Positions 1-7,888 of a stretch of DNA of 64,000 nucleotides are shown here, piece after piece; within the stretch, counting starts at the first letter, position 1; each line of letters opens with the position of its first letter. The notes under the pieces were generated by a model. It was given only the letters and a program-made list of their open reading frames with translations, ran no database searches and was not told where the DNA came from. Made by a program: the position numbers and the translations under genes. The stretch is from Spirochaeta sp. UBA5339 (lineage in GTDB: Bacteria > Spirochaetota > Spirochaetia > DSM-2461): positions 131,813 to 195,812 of the forward strand of contig DHQL01000024.1 in assembly GCA_002408085.1 (NCBI GenBank). Reading direction: 5' to 3'.

Positions 1-342
1 CATAACATCGTCCCAGTCCTTCTCACTGAAGTTGATGGAATCTTCCCGGCGGATGATACCGGCATTGTTTACAAGGATATCCACAGAGCCGAATGTCTCA
101 ACGGCAGTGTCGATAATTCCCTGGATAGGATCTGTTGTCATCAGGTTCGCCTTGAGGCCCTTGAAGCTGCCTCCAATCTCTTTCATTTTAGCTTCAGTAT
201 CCGGTGAGTCTACATAGTCGACACCTACAACATTGGCACCCGCTTCGGCAAGACCGAGGCTGATTCCCTGTCCGAGTCCTGTTGAACATCCGGTTACAAT
301 GGCTGTTTTGCCTTTCAGGCTGAAGTTATCAAGAATCATCAT
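1..342 (-). CDS. kduD: 2-deoxy-D-gluconate 3-dehydrogenase-like SDR, 3' end cut off by window
   Basis: N-terminal 114 residues of a short-chain dehydrogenase, read from ATG at 342 with GGAGTAAT in front. The Rossmann glycine motif is TGCSTGLGQG, and NNAG followed by IIRREDSINFSEKDWDDVM matches the KduD subgroup closely. KduD acts in the cytoplasm in pectin/uronate breakdown, interconverting 2,5-diketo-3-deoxygluconate and 2-keto-3-deoxygluconate with NAD(P). The catalytic Ser-Tyr-Lys lies outside the window. It is transcribed away from the AraC gene, from its own promoter with a KdgR-like palindrome. A related SDR acting on another sugar acid cannot be excluded. Confidence 0.85.
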   Translation of the reverse strand, partial: MMILDNFSLKGKTAIVTGCSTGLGQGISLGLAEAGANVVGVDYVDSPDTEAKMKEIGGSFKGLKANLMTTDPIQGIIDTAVETFGSVDILVNNAGIIRREDSINFSEKDWDDVM

Positions 343-430
343 ATTACTCCTTAAGTCAGTTTAATTATTCAGTTTCAGCAGATTCATATCGGACTGTATC
401 TGTACGATTCAGAAATTACAGCACGAAATA

Positions 431-445
431 TGAAACGATGTTTCA
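431..445. promoter_or_regulatory. KdgR-like operator palindrome
   Basis: Perfect 6-3-6 inverted repeat TGAAAC-GAT-GTTTCA. Known KdgR (IclR family) operators have the same form, TGAAAC-N3-GTTTCA in an AT-rich frame. It lies about 6-20 bases downstream of the predicted kduD start point, a position suited to repression. The regulator itself is not in the window. Confidence 0.65.
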
Positions 446-457
446 AATTATAAAAAA

Positions 458-486
458 ATAGTACCCCCCATCAAAAAATATGTCAA
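458..486 (-). promoter_or_regulatory. kduD promoter
   Basis: Read on the minus strand: TTGACA (486-481), 17-base spacer, TACTAT (463-458). This is a near-consensus sigma-70 promoter, placing transcription start near 451 and a leader of about 110 bases before kduD. Confidence 0.7.
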
Positions 487-549
487 ACAAAGTCATGGAT
501 AATTCCTATTTACGGAAAAGAGGAGAGGACAGCACGAAATCCTGCCAGA

Positions 550-1326
550 TCAGCTGTACTGTTTCAGCCATGCCCTTGGGGAGAGACCTTCATAGTTCTT
601 GAATGTTCGGCTGAAGTACTGAATATTAGCGAAGCCCGATGCGGCAGCCGACTGGGATATATTGAACCTTCCATTGTAGATGCACTCCTTGGCGTACTCC
701 AGTCTTAACCGGGTCAGGTAGTGGAGGGGAGACTCGTGGGTGTACTGCTTGAAGAGGTAGCTGAAATAGTTGTACGAGAGGTTGCATATCCTGCTGACTT
801 CAGCAATAGATATTCCAGGATCTTTGAAATTATTCTGAATATAGGTGACTCCCTCCTGAATGGATTTCCAGTTTGTAAACTGCTGGTTTGAACTGACCTT
901 TCCTCCCTTTCTGTTCTGGAGGATGAACATTCCTATGATTGTATGAACCAGACCATCTACGGCGAACTGCCTGACAGAGCTCTTCAGGCTCCAATACTCT
1001 TCCAGTTGAGTTGATAGGGACTTAACCGTTCCGAACTCCCTGCCTTTAAAATGAAAAACCGGCTCCAGATCGAGGGACTCCAGAGTATTGCTGTGGTCAT
1101 AAAAGTGAAGTACAGCCATATGGATGTTTTCCGCGTTTTTTACGGCATGAAGATTATTGGGGGGAATCAGGATAAGGTCACCCTGTTCTATGCTGTAGTT
1201 TTCATTCTGAATCTGAAAATCAAACCTTCCCTGAAACACAATGTGGAGAACATATTCCGGGTCAATAAATGAGCCGTGAGTGGTCTTTTCTCTGTCAATT
1301 CTCAGGAACTTTGTCTGCAGATCCAT
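550..1326 (-). CDS. AraC-family transcriptional regulator with N-terminal cupin
   Basis: 258 residues. Residues about 20-90 form an AraC-type cupin ligand-binding domain (for example GDLILIPPNNLHAV). Residues about 160-255 are the double helix-turn-helix, with first helix region ISIAEVSRICNLSYNYFSYLF and the signature SAAASGFANIQYFSRTFKNY close to the C-terminus. It is divergent from the sugar operon starting at 1507, with a 180-base shared region holding two direct repeats, so it is the natural candidate activator of that operon. The ligand is unknown; by context it is a sugar or sugar acid. Confidence 0.9.
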   Translation of the reverse strand: MDLQTKFLRIDREKTTHGSFIDPEYVLHIVFQGRFDFQIQNENYSIEQGDLILIPPNNLHAVKNAENIHMAVLHFYDHSNTLESLDLEPVFHFKGREFGTVKSLSTQLEEYWSLKSSVRQFAVDGLVHTIIGMFILQNRKGGKVSSNQQFTNWKSIQEGVTYIQNNFKDPGISIAEVSRICNLSYNYFSYLFKQYTHESPLHYLTRLRLEYAKECIYNGRFNISQSAAASGFANIQYFSRTFKNYEGLSPRAWLKQYS

Positions 1327-1371
1327 GGTTATAGAATATCATAAAAATCAATAAGTAATAGATAATTAATT

Positions 1372-1413
1372 AACTATTAGTGGAATAAATCGTAAAATCA
1401 GACAACTATTAGT
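1372..1413. promoter_or_regulatory. Direct-repeat operator, probable AraC-family site
   Basis: AACTATTAGT occurs twice in the same orientation, at 1372-1381 and 1404-1413, 32 bases apart (about three helical turns). The second copy ends 13 bases before the -35 box of the sugar operon. Tandem direct repeats next to -35 are the usual arrangement for AraC-type activators. Confidence 0.6.
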
Positions 1414-1426
1414 AATTTTTTCATCG

Positions 1427-1455
1427 TTGACGCCATAATTTGCCCGGATGATAAT
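1427..1455 (+). promoter_or_regulatory. Promoter of the sugar dehydrogenase/ABC operon
   Basis: TTGACG (1427-1432), 17-base spacer, GATAAT (1450-1455). Predicted start is near 1462, giving a leader of about 45 bases with TTAGGAGTG before the GTG at 1507. Confidence 0.65.
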
Positions 1456-1506
1456 GAATTTCAGATAAATAAAAAACGTTTTATTAAACACCTTAGGAGT
1501 GCTTAA

Positions 1507-2469
1507 GTGAAGGCTATACAATTTACCGAGCCATGGAAGGCTGAACTTGTGGAGATGCCCTTTTCTCCCATCGGAGACACCATTATAGATACGGTCTGTT
1601 CCGTCATCAGTCCCGGAACAGAAAAAGCGATTCTCTCCGGAGGAGAGGGTTGGGCTCCTCTGCCCTATATACCCGGTTACGGTTCTGTTGGAACTGTTAT
1701 TGAGGATAAAACAGGCCGGTTTCAGGAGGGAAAACTTGTTTTCTCCTACGGCAGACACTCCGAGATAGCCGAGGCGGAAACAATCTGCCTGCCCCTTCCC
1801 GAAGGGATTGACCCGGTACATGCGGTCTTTGCCCGGATGGCTGCGGTTTCCATTACGGCTGTCAGGGTTTCGTCCATTGAGCTGGGGGACCGTGTTGCCG
1901 TAGTAGGGGCAGGAATTGTCGGAAATCTCGCTGCTCAGCTGGCGGCGCTGTCCGGGGCTGATGTGACGGTTATCGATCCCAGCGGATTTCGGAGAGAGAG
2001 GGCGGAAGCCTGCGGCATATCCGAGACCTGGCCTTCTGCCGCTGACGTACCCGATGGCCGTCTCTTCAGCACTGTGATCGATGCCACGGGCCTGTCCCGG
2101 GTGGTCCTTGAATCGGCTGATCTGGTGGATACACAGGGTGAGCTGATCATTCTGGGCAGTCCCCGGGGGGAGTATGTTACCGATGTAACCCCCTTTCTGA
2201 ACAAGTCTCACCTCTGTCCCTCGGTTGTGACCGTAAAAGGGGCTCATGAGTGGAGATATCCTCTATTAAAGGATCCTTCGGGACTCTATAAACACTCCAT
2301 CGAGGGGAATCTGGAGCTGTTACTGAAGCTGATCGCCTCCGGGGATCTTAAGATTGATCCTCTTATCACGGAGGTTGTGGAGCCCGAAGAAGCGCCGGCA
2401 GTTTATGAAAAGATCAAAGAGGGTGCCGGAAACAGTCTTGGATCAGTCATCAGATGGAAGGAGCTTTGA
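1507..2469 (+). CDS. Medium-chain (zinc-type) alcohol dehydrogenase-like oxidoreductase
   Basis: 320 residues from a GTG start preceded by TTAGGAGTGCTTA. The N-terminal GroES-like part has SPGTEKAI and the Rossmann part has VAVVGAGIVGNLAAQLAA at about residue 120. It belongs to the short MDR branch that pairs with Gfo/Idh dehydrogenases in sugar catabolic operons. The usual structural zinc Cys cluster is not visible. It is the first gene of the operon and is followed after one base by the Gfo/Idh gene, suggesting sequential oxidations of the sugar brought in by the downstream ABC transporter. The exact substrate cannot be told. Confidence 0.82.
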   Translation: MKAIQFTEPWKAELVEMPFSPIGDTIIDTVCSVISPGTEKAILSGGEGWAPLPYIPGYGSVGTVIEDKTGRFQEGKLVFSYGRHSEIAEAETICLPLPEGIDPVHAVFARMAAVSITAVRVSSIELGDRVAVVGAGIVGNLAAQLAALSGADVTVIDPSGFRRERAEACGISETWPSAADVPDGRLFSTVIDATGLSRVVLESADLVDTQGELIILGSPRGEYVTDVTPFLNKSHLCPSVVTVKGAHEWRYPLLKDPSGLYKHSIEGNLELLLKLIASGDLKIDPLITEVVEPEEAPAVYEKIKEGAGNSLGSVIRWKEL

Positions 2470-2470
2470 T

Positions 2471-3454
2471 ATGAGCATTAATCTGGCAATATCCGGTGCC
2501 GGTTGGATTTCCGACTGGTACTACAAGGCCTATCAGAAACTTACAGAGGATTTTGAACTTAAGGGCTGCTGCGGTAATCCCTCTCCTGAAGGAATCAAAA
2601 GACTTTCGGACAAGTGCAGCAGCTGGGGTGTCCGTTCATTCACCTCTTTCAATGAAGTAGTCAATGACCCTGATATAGACGCGGTAGCAGTCTTCTCCCC
2701 TACAAGTCTTCACTATGATCAGGCCATGCAGGCCATGGAGAAGGGGAAGCATGTGCTTGTGGAGAAACCCGTCGCCCTGGACAGCAGCGAGCTGAAGAAA
2801 CTTGAGAACTCCGCCCGGGCAAATGGTGTTGTCCTCTTTCCCGGACATAACTTTGTCTACAGACCGGTGATCCGGAAGGCAAAGGAGATTATCGAATCCG
2901 GTGTTCTGGGAAAGATCTCTTATGCCAGCTTCAGGGCCTGTCACTTTATTCCCCCCGAGCATGCCGCCGGCTGGAGAAAAGATTTCAGCAAGGCCGGGGG
3001 CGGAGCGATGATGGACAGCGGTACTCACCTTGTCTACCAGATGTTCTATCTGATGGGTTCTCCCGACTATCTGAGCTGCTTTTCCGCAACAAATCACTAT
3101 ACACAGATGGATGGTGAAGATACATGCCTTATCTCTCTTGAGTTTCCCGGAGGTGCCATGGGACAGGTCTTCCAGTCCTGGAGCTCCGCCGACGGTTCGG
3201 CTGGGGAGATTAGGGTTCAGGGGGATAAGGGCAATCTGCTTCTGACGGATGTTCTGAGTCTGAATGGTGAGGTGGTTGAGACGGACTCGGGATATGAGGA
3301 GTCCTTCTATCACACCCTGAAAGCCTTTGGAGATGCTGTTACTGCCGGAACTGCACCCCTGTCTCCTGTTTCAGAAGCAGAAAAAACATTGAGATTAATC
3401 CAGGAGGCGTATCTTTCCGCGGAAAGCAGAAAGACACTCAAATGGAATGATTAA
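2471..3454 (+). CDS. Gfo/Idh/MocA-family oxidoreductase
   Basis: 327 residues. ATG at 2471 is chosen because AAGGAG lies 5' of it and it follows the previous stop by one base; a longer in-frame extension into the upstream gene has no support. The N-terminal NAD(P)-binding motif is ISGAGWIS, and the conserved EKPVALDSSE carries the lysine typical of the family. Residues about 125-325 form the C-terminal catalytic domain, with a DSGTHLVY stretch. It is a cytoplasmic NAD(P)-dependent sugar dehydrogenase or epimerase-type enzyme acting with the MDR gene. Substrate not identifiable. Confidence 0.88.
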   Translation: MSINLAISGAGWISDWYYKAYQKLTEDFELKGCCGNPSPEGIKRLSDKCSSWGVRSFTSFNEVVNDPDIDAVAVFSPTSLHYDQAMQAMEKGKHVLVEKPVALDSSELKKLENSARANGVVLFPGHNFVYRPVIRKAKEIIESGVLGKISYASFRACHFIPPEHAAGWRKDFSKAGGGAMMDSGTHLVYQMFYLMGSPDYLSCFSATNHYTQMDGEDTCLISLEFPGGAMGQVFQSWSSADGSAGEIRVQGDKGNLLLTDVLSLNGEVVETDSGYEESFYHTLKAFGDAVTAGTAPLSPVSEAEKTLRLIQEAYLSAESRKTLKWND

Positions 3455-3489
3455 GGAGAATTATACAAATCAAATAGGAGGATTGTGTA

Positions 3490-4779
3490 ATGAAAGTTAA
3501 AATCAGAATCTGTCTTGGAATGCTTGCGGTTCTACTGCTGGCTGTTCCGTCGCTTGTTATGGCCGGCGGTTCTCAGGATGAGTCATCGGGATCTAAGGAA
3601 GTTACCATGATTCACTTTATGACCCCCGCCGTGGAGCAGGGGGATGCCAACGACAAGGCCTTTGCAGCCTCAATGGCTTCCTACAAGCTGAACCATCCTG
3701 ATGTTACGGTGTCCGACGAGTTTATTCAGCATGATAACTACCAGGTTAAACTGAAGACAATGATAGCCTCACGGCAGCTTCCCGATGTCTATCTTTCCAA
3801 ACCCGACCTCTTTCCTCTGCTCAGGGAAAACGGACTGATTATGCCTTTGACCGACGCCATCAACTCTGATTCATCCTTCAAGGACATGTTCAAATCAGGC
3901 GCCTTCTCCGACTTTAATGTGGACGGTGATATCTGGGGGCTTCCCTTTCAGCTCCAGTCCAATCATGTGATCTACTATAACAAGGATATGCTGGCCGAGG
4001 CCGGTTATGCGGATTTCCCCGACACCATGGATGATTTCAAGGATCTGTGTGTAGAACTGCGGGCTGAAGGTCATATTCCCCTTGTTATGGGAAACAAGGG
4101 CCGCTGGCTTAACCCCTCCTGTATATTCAATACCATGGTCTACCGATATACCGATGCATCATGGTTTGACAGCCTTTACAATAACAAGGGAGCTTCTTTT
4201 ACAGACAAGGTCTTTGTTGATGCCGCCGAGCTGATGGCTGAACTGGTGGTCCTGGGGGCTTTTAACGAGGATATGAACAGCATCGATAACAACCAGCAGA
4301 GACAGGTCTTCTACAACGGCGAAGCCGCCATGTTTATCGAAGGTTCCTGGGCAATGGGTCCTGTTATTGAAAACATGGATACCTCAAAGGTCGGCCTGGC
4401 CATGCTTCCTCCTGTTAAGGGTCATGAAGAGTATGCCAATATTGTTGCCGGCGGTGCGGGATGGGCTGTCTGTGTTAATCCCAATGCCAAAGACAAGGAT
4501 CTGGCTCTGAGTTTTGCCAAGGAACTCTATGGACAGGAGTACGGCAATGTGGCTGCCGCCAACGGCGGATTTCCCGCAGTTGTTCCCGAGATCGATGCCT
4601 CAAGCCTTGATCCCCTTCAGGTTGCCTATAATGAGATCGACTTTCAGTTTGCGCCGATTTTTGATGTACAGCTTCCCGGAACCATCGTGGATGTATTCTA
4701 TAACGATATGCAGCAGATGCTGATGGGATTGATCACCCCCGCAGAGTATGCTCAGAATATCGAAGATGTAAGGGAGTAG
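3490..4779 (+). CDS. ABC transporter sugar-binding protein (family 1)
   Basis: 429 residues with a signal peptide (MKVKIR, hydrophobic core, cleavage near VMAGGSQ), a form common in spirochaete binding proteins. The mature protein has the family 1 extracellular solute-binding fold: FQLQSNHVIYYNKDMLAEAG in the first lobe and GEAAMFIEGSWAM in the middle. It is periplasmic and delivers an oligo- or monosaccharide to the two permeases that follow. RBS ATAGGAGG precedes the ATG. The 98-base gap to the permease gene has a GC-rich imperfect hairpin that could lower downstream expression. Confidence 0.92.
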   Translation: MKVKIRICLGMLAVLLLAVPSLVMAGGSQDESSGSKEVTMIHFMTPAVEQGDANDKAFAASMASYKLNHPDVTVSDEFIQHDNYQVKLKTMIASRQLPDVYLSKPDLFPLLRENGLIMPLTDAINSDSSFKDMFKSGAFSDFNVDGDIWGLPFQLQSNHVIYYNKDMLAEAGYADFPDTMDDFKDLCVELRAEGHIPLVMGNKGRWLNPSCIFNTMVYRYTDASWFDSLYNNKGASFTDKVFVDAAELMAELVVLGAFNEDMNSIDNNQQRQVFYNGEAAMFIEGSWAMGPVIENMDTSKVGLAMLPPVKGHEEYANIVAGGAGWAVCVNPNAKDKDLALSFAKELYGQEYGNVAAANGGFPAVVPEIDASSLDPLQVAYNEIDFQFAPIFDVQLPGTIVDVFYNDMQQMLMGLITPAEYAQNIEDVRE

Positions 4780-4877
4780 GCGGCCTTTATATGAAATACC
4801 TCTTTGTCTCTGTGCACTCCTGTGCGGGGGCAGGGAGGATAATATTATCAAAAAATAACTGATTAAAGGTAATAGAT

Positions 4878-5765
4878 ATGAGCCGCCGAGCACTGAAAAC
4901 CCCCTCCCGCTTCAATATGTTTCTGGGTCTTTTTCCGACCCTGCTGATTTTTTCTTTTGTCTTTGTTTTTCCACTGTTTTTTTCCATCAGACTCAGCTTT
5001 TTTGACTGGAAGGGTGGAAGCAGTCTGAACTTTGTGGGACTTAAAAACTTCTTAACCCTCTTTTCAGACAAGAATTTCTGGAACTCCTTTAAAAACACCT
5101 TCTCCATAACTGTACTGGTTGTTATCGGTCAGGTGGGCCTGGGACTGATTATCTCGGTTCTTCTGGTGACAAAGTACATTCGCTGGAGGGGTGTCCATCG
5201 AACTCTGATCTTTCTTCCCGTGGTCCTGTCACCGGTTGTAGTCGGTCTGGTCTGGGGGATTATCTATAACAAGAGAAACGGTCTCCTTGACCTCTTTCTC
5301 TCATCCCTGGGTATGTCCAATATTCCCCTATGGCTTGATGATCCGAATCTGGTGCTCTACACAGTTTCGGTACCTGTTATCTGGCAGTTTATCGGACTCT
5401 ATATGATTATGTTTCTCGGGGCACTTGAGAGCATACCCAAGTCTATTCTTGAGAGCGCCGAACTTGACGGAACCAACGGATATCAGAGGACCGTGAAAAT
5501 TATGCTGCCCATGATTTACCCAACCTTCAAAGCGGCCATGATGATCTGCGTTTCAGGGACCCTGAAAATCTTCGATCAGATCTACGTTCTGACAGAAGGC
5601 GGGCCCGGGCAGAGATCCATGACCATGTCTCTTTTCAACTACAGGGTCTCCTTCAATATGATGAGGTTCAGCTACGGGGCGTCCATGTCCATCATTATGA
5701 TTATTATTACCCTGGCCATTACAGGGATTACAATTAAAATGCTTGGAGGACGCCGCTATGAATAG
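4878..5765 (+). CDS. Sugar ABC transporter permease (MalF/UgpA type)
   Basis: 295 residues with six predicted membrane helices. The inner-membrane coupling motif is ESAELDGTNGYQRTVKIMLP at about residues 194-213, matching the EAA loop consensus. It begins with a signal-anchor helix after MSRRALKTPSR. It forms the heterodimeric pore with the next gene, which it overlaps by 8 bases, indicating translational coupling. Confidence 0.93.
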   Translation: MSRRALKTPSRFNMFLGLFPTLLIFSFVFVFPLFFSIRLSFFDWKGGSSLNFVGLKNFLTLFSDKNFWNSFKNTFSITVLVVIGQVGLGLIISVLLVTKYIRWRGVHRTLIFLPVVLSPVVVGLVWGIIYNKRNGLLDLFLSSLGMSNIPLWLDDPNLVLYTVSVPVIWQFIGLYMIMFLGALESIPKSILESAELDGTNGYQRTVKIMLPMIYPTFKAAMMICVSGTLKIFDQIYVLTEGGPGQRSMTMSLFNYRVSFNMMRFSYGASMSIIMIIITLAITGITIKMLGGRRYE

Positions 5766-6645
5766 CTCCAGGACTCTGCCCGCTGCGGCAGCCGCTGTGG
5801 AACCACAGAAACCCCTGCGCTCCTCTTCAAGAGTGACCAGGTGGATCATCAATACTCTGGTATTTCTCTTCTCCCTCTCCTGTATCTTTCCTCTGATCTG
5901 GATGCTGAGTACATCATTCAAGAGCTCTGTGGAATTTCAGAAGAGTATTATCCGTCTGCCGGAATCCATAAATTTTGACAACTATATCAAGATTATGACC
6001 CACGCGAAGTTTTTCCGTTACTTCAGCAACAGCTTTATTATCAGCGTTATCACTCTGGCAACGGTTCTTGTTCTGGCTACGGTAACAGGCTACTTCCTCT
6101 CCCGTTTCTCCTTTAAGGGACGGAATTTCATCTATGTCTTGCTGATGCTGGGATTGGTGGTCCCCACCCATGCATGGCTGCTCCCCCTGTTTCTTCAGTT
6201 CCGTGAGATAGGCCTGCTGGACAGGAGAATCACCCTGGTCTTCCCCTATGTCACCTTTGCCCTTCCCACAGCAATATTCCTGATTGAGAGTTTTGTCAGA
6301 GGCATCCCCGAGGAGATGGAGGAGTCTGCCACAATGGAGGGCTGCGGAGTCTGGCAGAGCCTGTTCAGAATCATTATGCCCCTGTGCAAGCCGATTCTTT
6401 CCACGGTGCTGGTACTGACCTTCAATGCCTCATGGAATGAGTTCCCCTTCGGTCTTGTTCTTATAAACAGGGATGCCCTGAAAACAGTACCTGTGGCTCT
6501 CACAATGTTCACAGGCGCATACACCACCGACTATCCGAGCCTGGTGTCCGCTCTGATTATCTCTATTATACCTGTCATTCTCTTCTACGGTCTTTTTTCC
6601 AGAAAGATCATGGAGGGTATGACCGCCGGAGCCGTTAAGGGCTGA
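5758..6645 (+). CDS. Sugar ABC transporter permease (MalG/UgpE type)
   Basis: 295 residues from ATG at 5758 with GGAGG at 5745-5750; a TTG 15 bases upstream is less likely because it overlaps that ribosome-binding site. Six membrane helices; the EAA loop is MEESATMEGCGVWQSLFRII at about residue 186. The C-terminus ends MEGMTAGAVKG, typical of this subunit. No ATPase gene follows, so the pair must use an MsmX/UgpC-type ATPase encoded elsewhere. Confidence 0.93.
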   Translation: MNSSRTLPAAAAAVEPQKPLRSSSRVTRWIINTLVFLFSLSCIFPLIWMLSTSFKSSVEFQKSIIRLPESINFDNYIKIMTHAKFFRYFSNSFIISVITLATVLVLATVTGYFLSRFSFKGRNFIYVLLMLGLVVPTHAWLLPLFLQFREIGLLDRRITLVFPYVTFALPTAIFLIESFVRGIPEEMEESATMEGCGVWQSLFRIIMPLCKPILSTVLVLTFNASWNEFPFGLVLINRDALKTVPVALTMFTGAYTTDYPSLVSALIISIIPVILFYGLFSRKIMEGMTAGAVKG

Positions 6646-6646
6646 A

Positions 6647-6676
6647 ATCCCTCTGGCAGAAGAAGAGCAGGGGGAT
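6647..6676. other. Stem-loop after the sugar ABC operon
   Basis: ATCCCTCTG (6647-6655) pairs with CAGGGGGAT (6668-6676), nine pairs with one G-U, loop of 12. There is no T-run after it, so it is not a canonical terminator; it may protect the operon's 3' end or weaken read-through into the next gene. Confidence 0.4.
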
Positions 6677-6703
6677 CTATAATTGAATCCATAGGAAGAT
6701 GAT

Positions 6704-7651
6704 ATGGATAAGATAAGAGTAGGCGTCAGCAGCTGTCTGCTGGGAAACAGGGTAAGATACGATGGTCAGCACAAGCTGGATCACTTTATTACAGACACCA
6801 TGATTCAGTGGTGCGACTTTGTCCCTGTCTGCCCGGAGGTGGAGTGCGGGCTGCCTGTTCCAAGAGAGAGCATGAGACTGGTTGGCAGCGTTGAGAATCC
6901 AAGTCTTATTACCACACACTCCGGAATTGATCACTCCGGGAAAATGCAGACATGGATCGTGCAGAAGCTTAATCAACTGGAGAAAGAGGATCTTGTAGCC
7001 TTTATCTTCAAGACAAAGAGTCCCTCCAGCGGTATGAGAAAGGTGAAGGTCTACAACGAAAAGGGCCAGACCATCAGCTATGCGGGAGTAGGGATGTTTG
7101 CCCGGGCCTTTATGGAGCACTTTCCCGATATTCCCGTTGAGGATGAAGGGAGGCTCTGCGACCCCGGACTACGGGAGAACTTTATTGAGACTATCTTTGT
7201 TCTTCAGCGATGGAGAGAGGCCGTGAAGAGCAGGCAGCCCAAAGAACTTGTCAATTTTCACAGCAGACACAAGTATACCCTGATGGCCCACAGTACCGAA
7301 AAGCTCCGGACTCTGGGTAAACTGATTGCCTCTTCGGGAACCCTGGATTTTGATACCCTCGTCAACAAATATAGATCCATTTTGCTGGAGCTGCTGAGTC
7401 TGAAGAAGACTGTTAAGAAAAACTACAATGTACTCCTTCATATAAACGGATACTTCAAAAAGATTCTCAGCAGTGAGGAGAAGGAGGAGCTCCTTAAGGA
7501 GGCTGAGAACTACTACAGGGAGCTGACACCTCTTATTGTTCCACTCACCCTGATAAGGCACTACACCATGAAGTATCAGGAGTCCTACCTTAAGGAGCAG
7601 TACTATCTCAATCCCCATCCGGTGGAGATGAAGCTGTTGAATCATGTCTGA
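6704..7651 (+). CDS. DUF523-DUF1722 fusion protein
   Basis: 315 residues. Residues about 5-150 are DUF523, with VGVSSCLLG (Cys11) and VCPEVECGLP (Cys43, Cys48); residues about 185-305 are DUF1722 (YbgA-like), with the marker HSRHKYTLMAHS at its start. The known DUF523 member TudS is an iron-sulfur 2-thiouracil desulfurase. In this protein the motif normally written SPSCG reads SPSSG, so one expected cysteine is Ser109. It follows the ABC operon by 58 bases on the same strand, but a functional tie to sugar uptake is not evident. The reaction of the fused form is not established. Confidence 0.88.
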   Translation: MDKIRVGVSSCLLGNRVRYDGQHKLDHFITDTMIQWCDFVPVCPEVECGLPVPRESMRLVGSVENPSLITTHSGIDHSGKMQTWIVQKLNQLEKEDLVAFIFKTKSPSSGMRKVKVYNEKGQTISYAGVGMFARAFMEHFPDIPVEDEGRLCDPGLRENFIETIFVLQRWREAVKSRQPKELVNFHSRHKYTLMAHSTEKLRTLGKLIASSGTLDFDTLVNKYRSILLELLSLKKTVKKNYNVLLHINGYFKKILSSEEKEELLKEAENYYRELTPLIVPLTLIRHYTMKYQESYLKEQYYLNPHPVEMKLLNHV

Positions 7652-7683
7652 TTTCACTTTGAGACTCTATCCGTGAAGAGCTT

Positions 7684-7717
7684 AAGGAATTAGTTATAAA
7701 TAATTGGCAAATTCCTT
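7684..7717. promoter_or_regulatory. Inverted repeat overlapping the peptide-transporter promoter
   Basis: AAGGAATT (7684-7691) and AATTCCTT (7710-7717) form a perfect 8-base inverted repeat with an 18-base gap. The right arm overlaps the predicted -35 box at 7716. It could be an operator or the 3' hairpin of the preceding gene. Confidence 0.4.
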
Positions 7718-7745
7718 GTTTACTGATATGAGAATATTGTAATAT
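7716..7745 (+). promoter_or_regulatory. Promoter of the peptide ABC operon
   Basis: TTGTTT (7716-7721), 18-base spacer, TAATAT (7740-7745). A moderate match; it would start a leader near 7752 that contains the nested stem at 7764-7858. Confidence 0.45.
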
Positions 7746-7763
7746 AGGTAAAATAACGTTTAA

Positions 7764-7858
7764 TTTTCCGCAAGAACGGCAAGAACTTACCGTCATCCTT
7801 CTTTTGTAACCCGTCCCCTGTATCTCCCGGAATGACGGTTTTTGGCGTTTGCGGAAAA
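7764..7858 (+). promoter_or_regulatory. Structured 5' leader of the peptide ABC operon
   Basis: Nested complementarity: outer stem TTTTCCGCAA (7764-7773) with TTGCGGAAAA (7849-7858), ten perfect pairs; inner stem ACCGTCATCC (7789-7798) with GGAATGACGGT (7829-7839), ten pairs with one bulged A. The structure ends 30 bases before the start codon and does not match a riboswitch class I know. Confidence 0.5.
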
Positions 7859-7888
7859 ATAGACCCACACACTATACAAGGGGATTGT

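Noticed and set aside
1366..2247. 293-residue open frame antisense to the MDR dehydrogenase
   Set aside because: It lies opposite a gene with clear family motifs, has no ribosome-binding site and its translation looks low-complexity and unlike any protein.
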